From positions 26,227 to 90,226 of the forward strand of contig JADHWK010000003.1 in the NCBI GenBank assembly GCA_016783505.1: DNA of 64,000 nucleotides, in the 5' to 3' direction. Below, piece by piece: positions 34,121 through 42,764 of the stretch. Made by a program: the position numbers and the translations under genes. The notes below the pieces were generated by a model, which was not told where the DNA came from, ran no database searches, and saw only the letters and a list, made by a program, of their open reading frames with translations. The stretch comes from Candidatus Zhuqueibacterota bacterium (GTDB lineage Bacteria; BS750m-G25). The stretch's first letter is position 1. Each line of letters starts with the position of its first letter.

Positions 34121-34151
34121 CAAAAAAGGGGCGGATAATTTATCCAGCCCT
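34121..34151 (-). terminator. Terminator ending the 34.4-36.7 kb transcript
   Basis: GGGCTGGATAA and TTATCCGCCCC pair with a single mismatch; TTTTTT follows on the minus strand. It lies between the repeat copy and the promoter of the TIGR03960 gene. Confidence 0.75.
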
Positions 34152-34155
34152 TAAT

Positions 34156-34413
34156 GCTCGTCGGAGTAGTCGTCTTCCCCGACAAAAACGCTTCAATAGA
34201 TTCCGATGGATCTTGGAGGGCATCCCGAACCTTCGAGATGCATGCAATCGGGTTTTGGAATGCAACCCAGAGGAGATTCTTCCCCCGAATACTCGGGGTC
34301 AGAATTGCAGTGCCAGAGGGTCAGAATAATACTTCCCGTTGGGTGGTTTCGGAGTGTAAGAGCCTGCTTTTGCCAGTATAAATTCCAAGTGGTGATTCAA
34401 CGACGGGGTTAGC
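34156..34413 (+). repeat. Second copy of the 30.9-kb intergenic repeat
   Basis: Direct copy of 30915-31215: both have AATGCTCGTCGG, CTTCCCCGACAAAA, GGGCATCCCGAACCTTCG, GTCAGAATAATACT and TTGCCAGTATAAATTCCAA in the same order. It lacks about 45-80 nt of the middle hairpin. The two copies flank the radical SAM fusion gene. No ORF. Confidence 0.75.
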
Positions 34414-34962
34414 TCAGCCCAGATATTTAAGTATAGTCTGATATTTTTTTTGTAAATCGTTTTTGGGATTAATCCTGACGATAAAATTGAAGAATAAGCC
34501 GCAATGTTTTTTCTCAAGGCTGGCCCGAAGCTTGGCCCCGCTGAACCCGCAGAGAAAGGAATTTTCCCAGTTGAAATCGGGATGACAGTCAACGGCCAGG
34601 TCACACCCAACCGCACGCAAGCGGCGTCGAAGGATCCTTTTCGGGAAAAAAAAGAAACCAAAATCTCCCCGATCTGCCAGGAAGAAATCCCCCCAGAAAA
34701 GATTCTCTTGGCGAAGCCGAAAACCATTGGCCCCATGAATGATGAATTTCGCCCCGGCGAATTTTTCTTTTAGCTGATAAAGAAATCCCTCCCCAATTTG
34801 AAAGAGCTGGGGATCCTTCGGCAAACAGATTAAGATCTTCTTTACGTTTAAAAGTACTTCCCGGGGATTATAAGGATCGCTTTTAACTTTCCACTTAAAG
34901 TAAATCCTGGCCCAGCGCAGGCCCAGCTTCTTCCGCAAACCCTCTAGCATCAATAAAACCAC
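34414..34962 (-). CDS. Glycosyltransferase family 9-like (DUF6913-like) protein
   Basis: A 182-residue protein with a Rossmann-like half resembling the N-terminal part of heptosyltransferases: LNVKKILICLPKDPQLFQIG, then DLAVDCHPDFNWENSFLCGFSG. No catalytic C-terminal GT9 domain follows, so it is either a truncated glycosyltransferase or a member of a short relative family (I recall such half-length proteins in Bacteroidetes). It starts 7 bp after the CorC gene. A start 4 codons in (34950) is also possible. Function unknown. Confidence 0.55.
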   Translation of the reverse strand: MVLLMLEGLRKKLGLRWARIYFKWKVKSDPYNPREVLLNVKKILICLPKDPQLFQIGEGFLYQLKEKFAGAKFIIHGANGFRLRQENLFWGDFFLADRGDFGFFFFPKRILRRRLRAVGCDLAVDCHPDFNWENSFLCGFSGAKLRASLEKKHCGLFFNFIVRINPKNDLQKKYQTILKYLG

Positions 34963-34969
34963 CCAGTGA

Positions 34970-36271
34970 TTAATCTTCCATCCCTCTGTTCGATTCTTTG
35001 CCCTGTTTCTTGTGGACGATGCGCACCTTCTCGATGCGGCGCCCGGAGACCTTTTCGACTAAAAACCCTAAATCCCCGTGCTCAATTGAGGTCCCCTCTT
35101 CGGGCACCGAACCCGTCAAACTGCAGATAAACCCCCCCAAGCTTTCGTAGTCTCCACTTTCTGGAATGTTAAAATCAAGTTCCTCGTTCAACTCGTGAAC
35201 GCTCACTTTAGCATCGGCGAGGACCGTATGTTCGTCAATCCGTCTGAAAGGGGGCAGTTCCTGATCATATTCGTCCTGGATCTCCCCTACGATCTCCTCA
35301 ATGATGTCCTCGAGGGTTACCAGACCCAACGTCCCCCCGTATTCGTCCACCACCACGGCCATATGGATCTTCCTCTGCTGAAACTCACGCAGAAGCTCAT
35401 CTATCTTTTTGCTCTCCGGAATGAAATAGGCTTCCCTCAATAATGCCCGCAAGTTGAATTTGTCCCCGCTGTCCCCCAGATAAGGGAGAAGATCCTTGGC
35501 GTAGATTAATCCCTTAATGTTATCAATCTTCCCTTCGTAAACAGGAATTCGGGAATGTCCCTCCTGACGAAAGATCTCCAGCAGCTCCTGCAGTTTAATG
35601 TTTACATTCACACACACCATATCCATCCGGGGAACCATAATCTCCCTGACCATGGTTTCACCGAATTCAAAGATGGAATGAATCATCTCCCTTTCATCTT
35701 CTTCAAGCACTCCTTCCGCCTCGCCAAGCTCCACCAATGACCTTAGCTCCTCCTCGCTCAGAACCCCACCCCGGTGTCTGGAAACGACCCCTTTTGAGAC
35801 AAGCTGGGCCAGCCCGGTGAGGATAATAGAAATGGGGAACAGGAGAACATGCATCACCCGCAAAGGATAAACAACCCTCCGGGAAAACCCCTGGGGATTT
35901 TTGATGGCTACGGTTTTGGGGGTAATCTCCGATAGGATGAGGATGATAAATGTCACCACTACCACCTCAAAAAATATGGCCCAGCCCCTGGAAAAATGAT
36001 AACGGTGACTTAGGTCAGCCGCCATCAACGCCGCCAGGGAAGCAATAGCGATGTTAACAATGGTATTCCCGGTAAGGATGGTAATAAGGAGCCGACGGGG
36101 TTTCCCTAAAAGCTTCAGGATTAGACTAGAGCTCCGTTTCTTTTCCTCCTTCATCCCCTGGAGGAGGGGCTCAGACAGGGAAAAAAGCGCTGTCTCTGAT
36201 CCTGAAAAGAAAGCGGAAAGAACGAGTAGAAGAATCAAAAGGGCAAATTCAGTCCATAGATTAATTTCCAA
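34970..36271 (-). CDS. HlyC/CorC family transporter (DUF21-CBS-CorC_HlyC)
   Basis: A 433-residue membrane protein: DUF21 four-helix region (1-190), paired CBS domains (about 205-330, with MVPRMDMVCVN and KIHMAVVVDEYGGTLGLVTLEDI) and the C-terminal CorC_HlyC domain (SVHELNEELDF, YESLGGF). Members are linked to Mg/Co handling. Ahead of it, 23 bp away, lies ybeY, matching the frequent ybeY-corC order. Confidence 0.95.
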   Translation of the reverse strand: MEINLWTEFALLILLLVLSAFFSGSETALFSLSEPLLQGMKEEKKRSSSLILKLLGKPRRLLITILTGNTIVNIAIASLAALMAADLSHRYHFSRGWAIFFEVVVVTFIILILSEITPKTVAIKNPQGFSRRVVYPLRVMHVLLFPISIILTGLAQLVSKGVVSRHRGGVLSEEELRSLVELGEAEGVLEEDEREMIHSIFEFGETMVREIMVPRMDMVCVNVNIKLQELLEIFRQEGHSRIPVYEGKIDNIKGLIYAKDLLPYLGDSGDKFNLRALLREAYFIPESKKIDELLREFQQRKIHMAVVVDEYGGTLGLVTLEDIIEEIVGEIQDEYDQELPPFRRIDEHTVLADAKVSVHELNEELDFNIPESGDYESLGGFICSLTGSVPEEGTSIEHGDLGFLVEKVSGRRIEKVRIVHKKQGKESNRGMED

Positions 36272-36294
36272 TTAGAACCTACCTCCATTTATAC

Positions 36295-36744
36295 CTACAT
36301 ACATTTTCTATCCCCCATTTTCTTCCTTAAACCTAGATAATAATCCTCCCGTCCGGTCATTGTTAAACGGCCGCGGCTGGTGCGGTCCGAATACCCTGAA
36401 AGATGCAGGAGGCCGTGAACGGCCAGTCTTAAAATCTCATCCTTCAGGGAGACCCCATACTGGGCAGCTTGTTTCTTGGCCTGTTCCACCGATATGTAGA
36501 TCTCCCCTGAAATTTTTTCATCATCGGGTTCGGTCAAATCAAAAGCCAGTACATCGGTGGTGTTTTCCCGTTTCAGAAAATCCCGATTTAGTCGGACTAT
36601 GGTGGGGTCATCGGTTAATATTACCGTTAGCTCTCCAAACTTTTTGCCCTCAAGTTGTATAACTTTCCGGATCAAGTCTCTAAAGGAAGTTTTTGCAGCC
36701 CCTGGAGGAAAAACGGGATAGGTTGTCTCAATCCTTAGGTTCAC
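36295..36744 (-). CDS. ybeY: Endoribonuclease YbeY (FCB-type ligand set)
   Basis: A 149-residue YbeY, a zinc-dependent enzyme for 16S rRNA maturation and ribosome quality control. The motif is HGLLHLSGYSD: the first two His are kept, but the third ligand His is Asp. Bacteroidetes-type YbeY proteins carry the same change. The stretch TDVLAFDL and the tail TGREDYYL are also present. Together with phoH and the 7TM-HD gene upstream this is a usual conserved block. Confidence 0.93.
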   Translation of the reverse strand: MNLRIETTYPVFPPGAAKTSFRDLIRKVIQLEGKKFGELTVILTDDPTIVRLNRDFLKRENTTDVLAFDLTEPDDEKISGEIYISVEQAKKQAAQYGVSLKDEILRLAVHGLLHLSGYSDRTSRGRLTMTGREDYYLGLRKKMGDRKCM

Positions 36745-37021
36745 CTTCAGCCGCTAAGTTTTAATGTAACAGTTCACCTATTCCTTTCTAATCTTTTAGC
36801 GACAAGATTCACAAAATTTAAAGTAAATCAGAATATCAGTAAATCAGTAGGGAGGGAATCAGATTACCAGAGTATCAGGTTTTATCCTGTCCCAAGATCG
36901 TTCCGAATGTTCTAATCTACTGATATTCGTCCCACTGATATCCTAATTGCCTGATATACTCGTCCCGAAACATCTGGATGTTTACAATTCCTCAAGCATA
37001 GAAGTTTATGTGGATGAACTG
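36745..37021. repeat. Intergenic CTGATAT repeat
   Basis: At 36835-36965 it holds repeated ATCAGTAAATCAG / CACTGATATCCTAATTGCCTGATATAC units, homologous to those at 3880-3945. Otherwise no gene or promoter is visible. Confidence 0.6.
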
Positions 37022-39379
37022 TTACGTTTTAATTTTAGCCGGTTTCGACCTGACCTTCTTGACACCCCCCACCTCTTCAGCCTTGGGGTATTCGACGCGG
37101 CCGTGATAGATCCCCGTCAAAATGCGGACAAAGCTCTGTTTAATAAGATCCAGATCCTTCAGGGTTAGCCAACATTCGTCGAGCTGCCCATCTTCAAATC
37201 TATCCTTTACGATGTCATTCACTACCCCCTTAATTCGGCTGGGTGTAGGGGTCTGAAGTGACCGGGCAGCCGCCTCGATCCCGTCGGCCAGCATGACGAT
37301 GCCCGCCTCCTTGGATTGGGGTTTGGGTCCCGGATACCGGAAATTCTCCAGGTTCAGTTTGGCCCGGGGGGTGCTCTGCAACGCTTTTTGATAAAAATAG
37401 GTCATGATGGAGGTGCCATGATGCTGCTCGATAAAGGCCGTTAGGGCCTTGGGCAACCGGTTCTCCTCCGCCAGCTTAAGCCCATCCTTGATATGGGCGG
37501 CTAAGATCAGGCAGCTCATGCTGGGCTGCAGTTTATCGTGTTTGTTCTCCCCACCGGTCTGATTTTCAATAAAATATTCAGGCTTTTCCATTTTGCCGAT
37601 GTCATGGTAGTATGACCCCACCCGGGCCAGCAGGGAATTGGCCTGGCATGCCTCGGCCGCCGCCTCGGATAAATTTCCGATCAGGATAGAATGATTATAT
37701 GTCCCCGGGGTCTCGGTGGCCAACTGGCGCAGCAGGGGCCGGTTCAGATCTGAAAGCTCCAGCAGGCGCACATCGGAGGTAACATCAAACAGGTTTTCAA
37801 AAACAAAGAGGAACATATAAGTCAACAGGGGTGAGAATACTGAATTGGCAGTCCCGTAGAAAAAATCGGTAAATATCTCCGATGAGAATGAATATCTCAA
37901 AAACCGGACGGCAGTGATGGCCACTATGTAGGCGGCGATCAGATAAAGGGAAGCCATCAACAGTTGGCTCCTCCGCCTCACCCTACGGACGGCAAACAGG
38001 GCCACCGTTCCCACCAGAAAGCAGATGACCGACACCCCGAATTCTCCCCCCATGATTGCCCCCACCAAAAGGCTGATGACGATGACCCCGATGAAACCAA
38101 GCCCCCAGTCGAACAGAATGGTCAACAGCATGGCCCCCAGGGCGACGGGAATTAAATAGCTGGAAAATTGAAATTTTTCTATCACCAAGGAGGTGATTAA
38201 AATTTGGCCCAACAGGATCAGGGCAATCAAAAGGAGCAGCCGGTTATCCTGAAAAATCTGGGGGCGAAAGGTGCGAAGAAAAAGGGCAAATATCAGGATG
38301 ATAAAACCGACGAAGAGGGCCTTTCCAAAATGAGGCAAAAATAACATCCACCCCTGCCTTTCCCCGGCGATTTCCGCCCTCTTTATCCGTAAGGACTCGA
38401 TCTTCCGCAAGTGATCCGGTTTGGCTATCTCATTACTGTCAATGATACGCTCATTTTTTAACACGATCCCCTTTGCCAGGGGGACCTTCTCCACCGCTCG
38501 CTTCTCTCTTTTTTGGGTTTCTTTGGGGTCGAAAAAGATATTAGGCTTCACGAACTGAACAACCATAAAGAGCCCATATCGCACACTGTCGTTTGCGGCC
38601 GATCCGGACGATGAAAATTCTCCCTGCAACAGCATCCGGGCTTTGTTTTCCGCCTCCTTCTCCGTAAGGACCCCGGCGAGTTTGCGAATGATATCTATAC
38701 CCTTTCGCCGCGCCACAATTTCACTGTTAGGGGCGTTGAAGCTATTCTTATCCCGATCAATAACCCCGGTCCGGAATATGTCGGATATGATCTTCAGAAG
38801 GGTATTTTTGAACAGCCCAGTGACTCCGGAGGATGATCTCTCCAGGCTTAGGCGCTGAAAAAAGGCCCATCCTTCAGGGGGGAAATCTAACCTATACTTT
38901 ATCACCAGATCTGACTTCAATGAATCCACCTTTAAAGAATCGGCCACCAACCGTTGCTGAGGGATCTTCCTCGCCATCCTTCGATTTAGGCTGGCCTCAA
39001 TCAGATATTTTTTCTCCTCAAGGACAACTTTCTCTATATTACTAAAGAAATTCTCTAATTGTTTTAATTGACGGGGACGGATGTCCATATCCCAGTTAAA
39101 CACCGGATGGACCTTTTCCCGGGCTTCCTGTCGATCCTTCTCTAACTCCTCATCGCTTTTTAATATCTCAAAATCAAAGGGGGCGATGATCTCTTTAGGA
39201 GCCACGCTACCCAATTTGAGGTCTGCGAATTGAAAAGACTTGCCCCGGGGGAAAAGCAGAACCAGAAAGAGAGCTAACCCCACTCCGATTGCCCCCTTCG
39301 ATAACCACTCCCACCGGTGCACCCTACGCTGTTTTTCTTCCTCACCCCTTTTGGTGAAAATTGAACGAATAAAATTCAT
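37022..39379 (-). CDS. 7TM-HD phosphodiesterase (PgpH/YqfF-like)
   Basis: A 785-790-residue membrane protein: 7TMR-HDED extracellular part (about 50-390), seven membrane helices (about 360-560) and a cytosolic HD domain with NHSILIGNLSEAAAE and the HD pair in YYHDIGKMEKPEYF. PgpH proteins degrade cyclic-di-AMP in Firmicutes. Start: the second ATG (MNFIRSIF) looks likelier than one 5 codons upstream. It follows phoH by 22 bp; 7TM-HD, phoH and ybeY together are a common order. Confidence 0.94.
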   Translation of the reverse strand: MNFIRSIFTKRGEEEKQRRVHRWEWLSKGAIGVGLALFLVLLFPRGKSFQFADLKLGSVAPKEIIAPFDFEILKSDEELEKDRQEAREKVHPVFNWDMDIRPRQLKQLENFFSNIEKVVLEEKKYLIEASLNRRMARKIPQQRLVADSLKVDSLKSDLVIKYRLDFPPEGWAFFQRLSLERSSSGVTGLFKNTLLKIISDIFRTGVIDRDKNSFNAPNSEIVARRKGIDIIRKLAGVLTEKEAENKARMLLQGEFSSSGSAANDSVRYGLFMVVQFVKPNIFFDPKETQKREKRAVEKVPLAKGIVLKNERIIDSNEIAKPDHLRKIESLRIKRAEIAGERQGWMLFLPHFGKALFVGFIILIFALFLRTFRPQIFQDNRLLLLIALILLGQILITSLVIEKFQFSSYLIPVALGAMLLTILFDWGLGFIGVIVISLLVGAIMGGEFGVSVICFLVGTVALFAVRRVRRRSQLLMASLYLIAAYIVAITAVRFLRYSFSSEIFTDFFYGTANSVFSPLLTYMFLFVFENLFDVTSDVRLLELSDLNRPLLRQLATETPGTYNHSILIGNLSEAAAEACQANSLLARVGSYYHDIGKMEKPEYFIENQTGGENKHDKLQPSMSCLILAAHIKDGLKLAEENRLPKALTAFIEQHHGTSIMTYFYQKALQSTPRAKLNLENFRYPGPKPQSKEAGIVMLADGIEAAARSLQTPTPSRIKGVVNDIVKDRFEDGQLDECWLTLKDLDLIKQSFVRILTGIYHGRVEYPKAEEVGGVKKVRSKPAKIKT

Positions 39380-39416
39380 TAACCCTGAACCCATGTTTTA
39401 CACATTTTACCCTTTG

Positions 39417-40382
39417 CTATTTTTCGGACGGTTCATCCCCCAATTTTTCGAACGTTTCATAGGCAGCGATAATGTCTTTGACCAGACGATGCCTGACCAC
39501 ATCCTGACGACTGAAATAGATAAATTGCACCCCGTCTATGCCGGCCAGGATATGCTGAATGATGACCAACCCCGATTGGGATTTATCGGGAAGATCAATC
39601 TGGGTGATGTCCCCGGTGACGATAGCCCTGGAATCTATTCCCAATCGGGTCAAGAACATCTTCATCTGATCGGGGGATGTGTTCTGGGCCTCATCTAAGA
39701 TGACGAAGGCGTTGTTTAGGGTCCTCCCCCTCATATAAGCTAAGGGAACCACCTCAATGATCTTCTGGCCTAACAGCCGGCGCAACCTTTCTGGGGGAAT
39801 CATATCAAACAGGGCATCATACAATGGACGCAGATAGGGGTCAACTTTTTCTTTAAAATCCCCAGGCAGAAACCCCAGGCTTTCCCCCGCTTCAACAGCA
39901 GGCCGGGCCAGGACGATCCTTTCCACCCCACCCTGTTCCAACTCGGTCACAGCAAAGGCCACAGCAAGATACGTTTTGCCCGTCCCCGCAGGCCCAATAG
40001 CAAAGACGAGGTCGTTTTCCTTAACGAGCTTAAAATAGTCCAGCTGATTTTTACTTCTGGGTCGAATGACCACCTTAGGGGTCATCAACTCGAGGTTGGA
40101 CTTGCCCGCCTTCCGCCCGGGCCTTTCCGGTGATATGTGGCTCAGTCGGATGATGGTCTGCACATCGTTTGAATCAAGTCTTTTGTTTTCTTTAAGGTGG
40201 GCTATACACTCGGATAACACCCATTTAGCCCCCTTTTGATCCCCCCCGATGATGATCAAGCGGCCATCCCGGAGAACAATCCGGGAACTAAAGGCCTCTT
40301 CAATAAGCCTCAGATGAGCATCGTTATGACCCAAAAGGGGGAAAGGGTCCACCCCTTCGATAACTATCTCTAATGGTCTCAA
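39417..40382 (-). CDS. PhoH-like ATPase
   Basis: A 321-residue PhoH-like NTPase: Walker A GPAGTGKT, then VLARPAVEAGESLGFLPGD, GRTLNNAFVILDEAQNTSPDQMK (Walker B) and TGDITQIDLP. It lies in front of the 7TM-HD gene, as in many bacteria, with ybeY and corC further along. A role in RNA metabolism is likely from the family. Confidence 0.95.
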   Translation of the reverse strand: MRPLEIVIEGVDPFPLLGHNDAHLRLIEEAFSSRIVLRDGRLIIIGGDQKGAKWVLSECIAHLKENKRLDSNDVQTIIRLSHISPERPGRKAGKSNLELMTPKVVIRPRSKNQLDYFKLVKENDLVFAIGPAGTGKTYLAVAFAVTELEQGGVERIVLARPAVEAGESLGFLPGDFKEKVDPYLRPLYDALFDMIPPERLRRLLGQKIIEVVPLAYMRGRTLNNAFVILDEAQNTSPDQMKMFLTRLGIDSRAIVTGDITQIDLPDKSQSGLVIIQHILAGIDGVQFIYFSRQDVVRHRLVKDIIAAYETFEKLGDEPSEK

Positions 40383-40736
40383 AACCTGAACCTATCCTAA
40401 GATCGTTCCGATCAGATTGAATAAAAAAAGCCCTTAGATTATTCCCAGCGGGAAAACTAAGAGCCGACCATCTTCCTCTTAAATACTTTATCTACAACCC
40501 CCCACGTACAAGACCTATTAAATTTGATAACGTTGGTCATCAGTGGTCGGACCGCTAAACGATCCTTTAAGGTGAAAAAGTGAGAGAGTAACGTTCCAAA
40601 TTACTCAAAACGAACCAGCGATTCGATCCACTGCATGACATTGTTAGCCAGGTATATGCACGTCCGGTGGTGTAGTCAGGGCGGGGGAGAACCCTACCCT
40701 GTCCAGACGATTAGCCCATATATTTTAATGATATTG
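40383..40736. other. Intergenic: terminator and possible group II intron relic
   Basis: No gene. A plus-strand piece at 40648-40702 reads TTAGCCAGGTATATGCACGTCCGGT, a short 16-nt gap, then CAGGGCGGGGGAGAACCCTACCCTG. This resembles the domain V-VI end of a group II intron, but the GAAA loop of domain V is missing, so it is only a degraded look-alike. I cannot confirm it. The minus-strand reading of the same region is the 3' trailer of the BACON-like gene. Confidence 0.3.
40421..40465 (-). terminator. Terminator of the BACON-like lipoprotein transcript
   Basis: GGCTCTTAG/CTAAGGGCT (9 bp with wobbles) is followed by TTTTTTTAT on the minus strand. It is 270 nt beyond the stop codon of the 40.7-41.5 kb gene, so the trailer is long. 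Confidence 0.65.
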
Positions 40737-41505
40737 CTATTTTAATTTCTCTATTAATTCATGTAACTTTTCAACCACTGGTACATCATATGGACTATCT
40801 GTTGCTTTGGCTAAACCAATTTTTGTTGCACTCCATGGACCTAGATATGTTCCTTGAGCATAGAAACCACCTAACATAGATTGACAATTATCCGATACTG
40901 TACCCTCAAAATAAGAGCTATATGGTCCAACTAAGAAATTAATTGTAATTGAATTACCATAAATATAACTGCCACTACCGATATTTTGATATCCTGAGCC
41001 ATCTGACATTTCCCAAGTACCTGTCAAAGTGGTCCCATTTTGAGTCAATTGTGTGTACGCAGTAAAAGGGGTACCGTTAATTGAAAAATCGTTCCGCCAT
41101 CTTCCAGTGACTGTTTTTTCTTTCTCAGCTTTTACATTAACGGTAGCATTACCCCCATTGGAGGTAATATCTATTTCACCAGTGTTATTACCTATAATCA
41201 ATGAAGTTCTGTCAATTGTTACGGTAATATAGTCCTTTCCCCCATCACTCTCACCAGAAGTTGGGTTTGAAGAAATCCAGCTATCATTAGTTGCGATATC
41301 GTATTCAAGGGTTTTTATACCAGATTTAAAAATACCATCATCATCACCAACATTTTGAACGGTAAATTCTTTTTGAGTTGCTTCAGTTCCAAAGTCTAAC
41401 TCATTTGGCTCTACTTTTAGTTCAGGATCTCCTTCGCTACAGCCAAACATGAATAATAGTGTAAGTCCTAAGAAGTGTTGATAGGTAATACATTTTTCTT
41501 ATCAT
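40737..41505 (-). pseudogene. BACON-like lipoprotein with a frameshift in its signal peptide
   Basis: The 237-residue open frame from 41450 lacks an upstream signal. Reading back in the other frame gives AGGAGGAGG, 5 nt, ATG (41505) and MIRKMYYLST, while the main frame just before the lipobox reads FLGLTLLFMFGC. The two fit together with a 1-nt change near 41470-41480, giving a normal lipoprotein signal. So the gene is frameshifted (real or assembly error). The body has a BACON-like beta-sandwich (NDSWISSNPTSGE near residue 55) and a second beta-rich domain ending with GTYLGPWSATKIG. Function unknown. Confidence 0.75.
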
Positions 41506-41551
41506 CTTAACCTCCTCCTGTTTTATAATTAATTTCTACGGCTAGCATAAT

Positions 41552-41557
41552 ATTATA
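41552..41557 (-). promoter_or_regulatory. -10 element of the BACON-like gene
   Basis: TATAAT sits on the minus strand 47 bp before the ATG. The matching -35 position reads CTTTTT, not TTGACA, so an activator is likely needed. The iterated sites below begin exactly at this -35. Confidence 0.55.
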
Positions 41558-41574
41558 CTGTAAAACTTCACCAT

Positions 41575-41706
41575 AAAAAGTGTCTATTATTAGGAACAAG
41601 TTTCCATTATTAGGCATTGTTCCTATTATTAGGAACTTTTAAGTGTCTAATATTAGACACTTTTTTATGGCGGCGCTCTTTTAAATAGGTTCCTATTATT
41701 AGCCAC
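41575..41706. repeat. Array of CTATTATTAGG iterons and palindromes
   Basis: Units (C)(T)ATTATTAGG end at about 41594, 41614 and 41633 (steps of 20 and 19 nt); a TAATATTAG palindrome and a TATTATTAG unit follow at 41642-41661 and 41693-41702. Included are perfect palindromes GTTCCTATTATTAGGAAC (41619-41636) and AGTGTCTAATATTAGACACT (41642-41661). The two-turn spacing and the location at the -35 fit an activator array for the lipoprotein gene. Otherwise the 41506-41847 gap has no gene. Confidence 0.65.
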
Positions 41707-41847
41707 TTTTCTCTTCCTTTCTAATTATCCTATCTTCTAATCCTAAAGCCAATACTTCTTTATAGGGTAGTGTCTATACTTAGAGCCAGGATATATATCC
41801 TGGCCAAACCACAACCGAATAAACAACCCCCTTAAAAAAAATCGGCC

Positions 41848-42693
41848 TTAATCCCTGGGAATGGTTAAAATTTGTTCCGGGTAGATGATGTTCGGATCCC
41901 AGATCTGATTACGATTGGCCTCATAGATCTGAGTCCATTTGAAGGGATCGCCATATACTCCAGCATAACCGGCGATTTTGGCCAGCCATTCGTTCCTTAC
42001 CACCAAATGCTCGTTAGCCGCCAGTTCCCGGGGGATCAGCAGCCTCTGATCGGGATAGATTAAGTCGGGATCTTTAATCTGATCACGGTTCGCGCTGAAG
42101 ATACGTGGCCATTTATAGGGGTCATTGTATATATGTTGCTTCCCGGATATCCTCCACAAGCAATCCCCCCTGATGACCATATAATACTCATTACGGGATT
42201 GGGGCGCTTTAACTTTCATCTGGTGGAGCAGGTCAGCAGTCAGGTCTAGCTCTTCGCCGAATTCGGTTAGCAACGAACGCTTATCCTTTTTCAGTTCGCC
42301 GAGGCGTTTTCTCAGCCCATCAACTTCATCTTGCCTGGTCAATAGCTCCTCGGGGGAAAGGGCCCGCAGCCCCTCAACCTGCTCCCCCAAATCAGCCAAA
42401 TCCTCGGAATATCCCTTCAGGCCATCCTCATCCGCCCCCAATAGTATGTAAATTTCGTTCCAAACGGCGGCGATTTCGTGCTCGATCGTCTCAACCTCGT
42501 TTTTAAGGGCGAGAATCTTTTTCTGCTCTTCAGCCATCAACGCCCTGGCACTGGCCTCTCGCTCCTGCCATTCTTTCAACTGTCTGGTATATTCTTCCAG
42601 CTTTATTTTTCTATCCTGAGCCAGACCCACTGAAGAAAAAACAATAAGACCGAGGATTAATAAAAGAAAATATGTTTTAAATATTTTCTTCAT
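41848..42693 (-). CDS. LysM-domain envelope protein
   Basis: A 281-residue exported protein: signal peptide, long coiled-coil (about 20-160), then two LysM-like repeats, YYMVIRGDCLWRISG...DLIYPDQRLLIP and LVVRNEWLAKIAG...NIIYPEQILTIP. LysM binds peptidoglycan. I place the start at the ATG after GGGAGCTTAGG; an upstream one adds 18 residues. With the small lipoprotein upstream (72 bp away) it probably forms an operon at the cell wall. Role unknown. Confidence 0.85.
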   Translation of the reverse strand: MKKIFKTYFLLLILGLIVFSSVGLAQDRKIKLEEYTRQLKEWQEREASARALMAEEQKKILALKNEVETIEHEIAAVWNEIYILLGADEDGLKGYSEDLADLGEQVEGLRALSPEELLTRQDEVDGLRKRLGELKKDKRSLLTEFGEELDLTADLLHQMKVKAPQSRNEYYMVIRGDCLWRISGKQHIYNDPYKWPRIFSANRDQIKDPDLIYPDQRLLIPRELAANEHLVVRNEWLAKIAGYAGVYGDPFKWTQIYEANRNQIWDPNIIYPEQILTIPRD

Positions 42694-42764
42694 CCTAAGC
42701 TCCCAAGATATAACCCCCCCCTTAGCACGAATCGGTTCAATGATCAAATTTAATCGCTCTAATA

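Noticed and set aside
41575-41706. Plasmid or phage replication iterons
   Set aside because: No replication initiator gene is nearby and the array sits at a gene's -35; an activator array is simpler.
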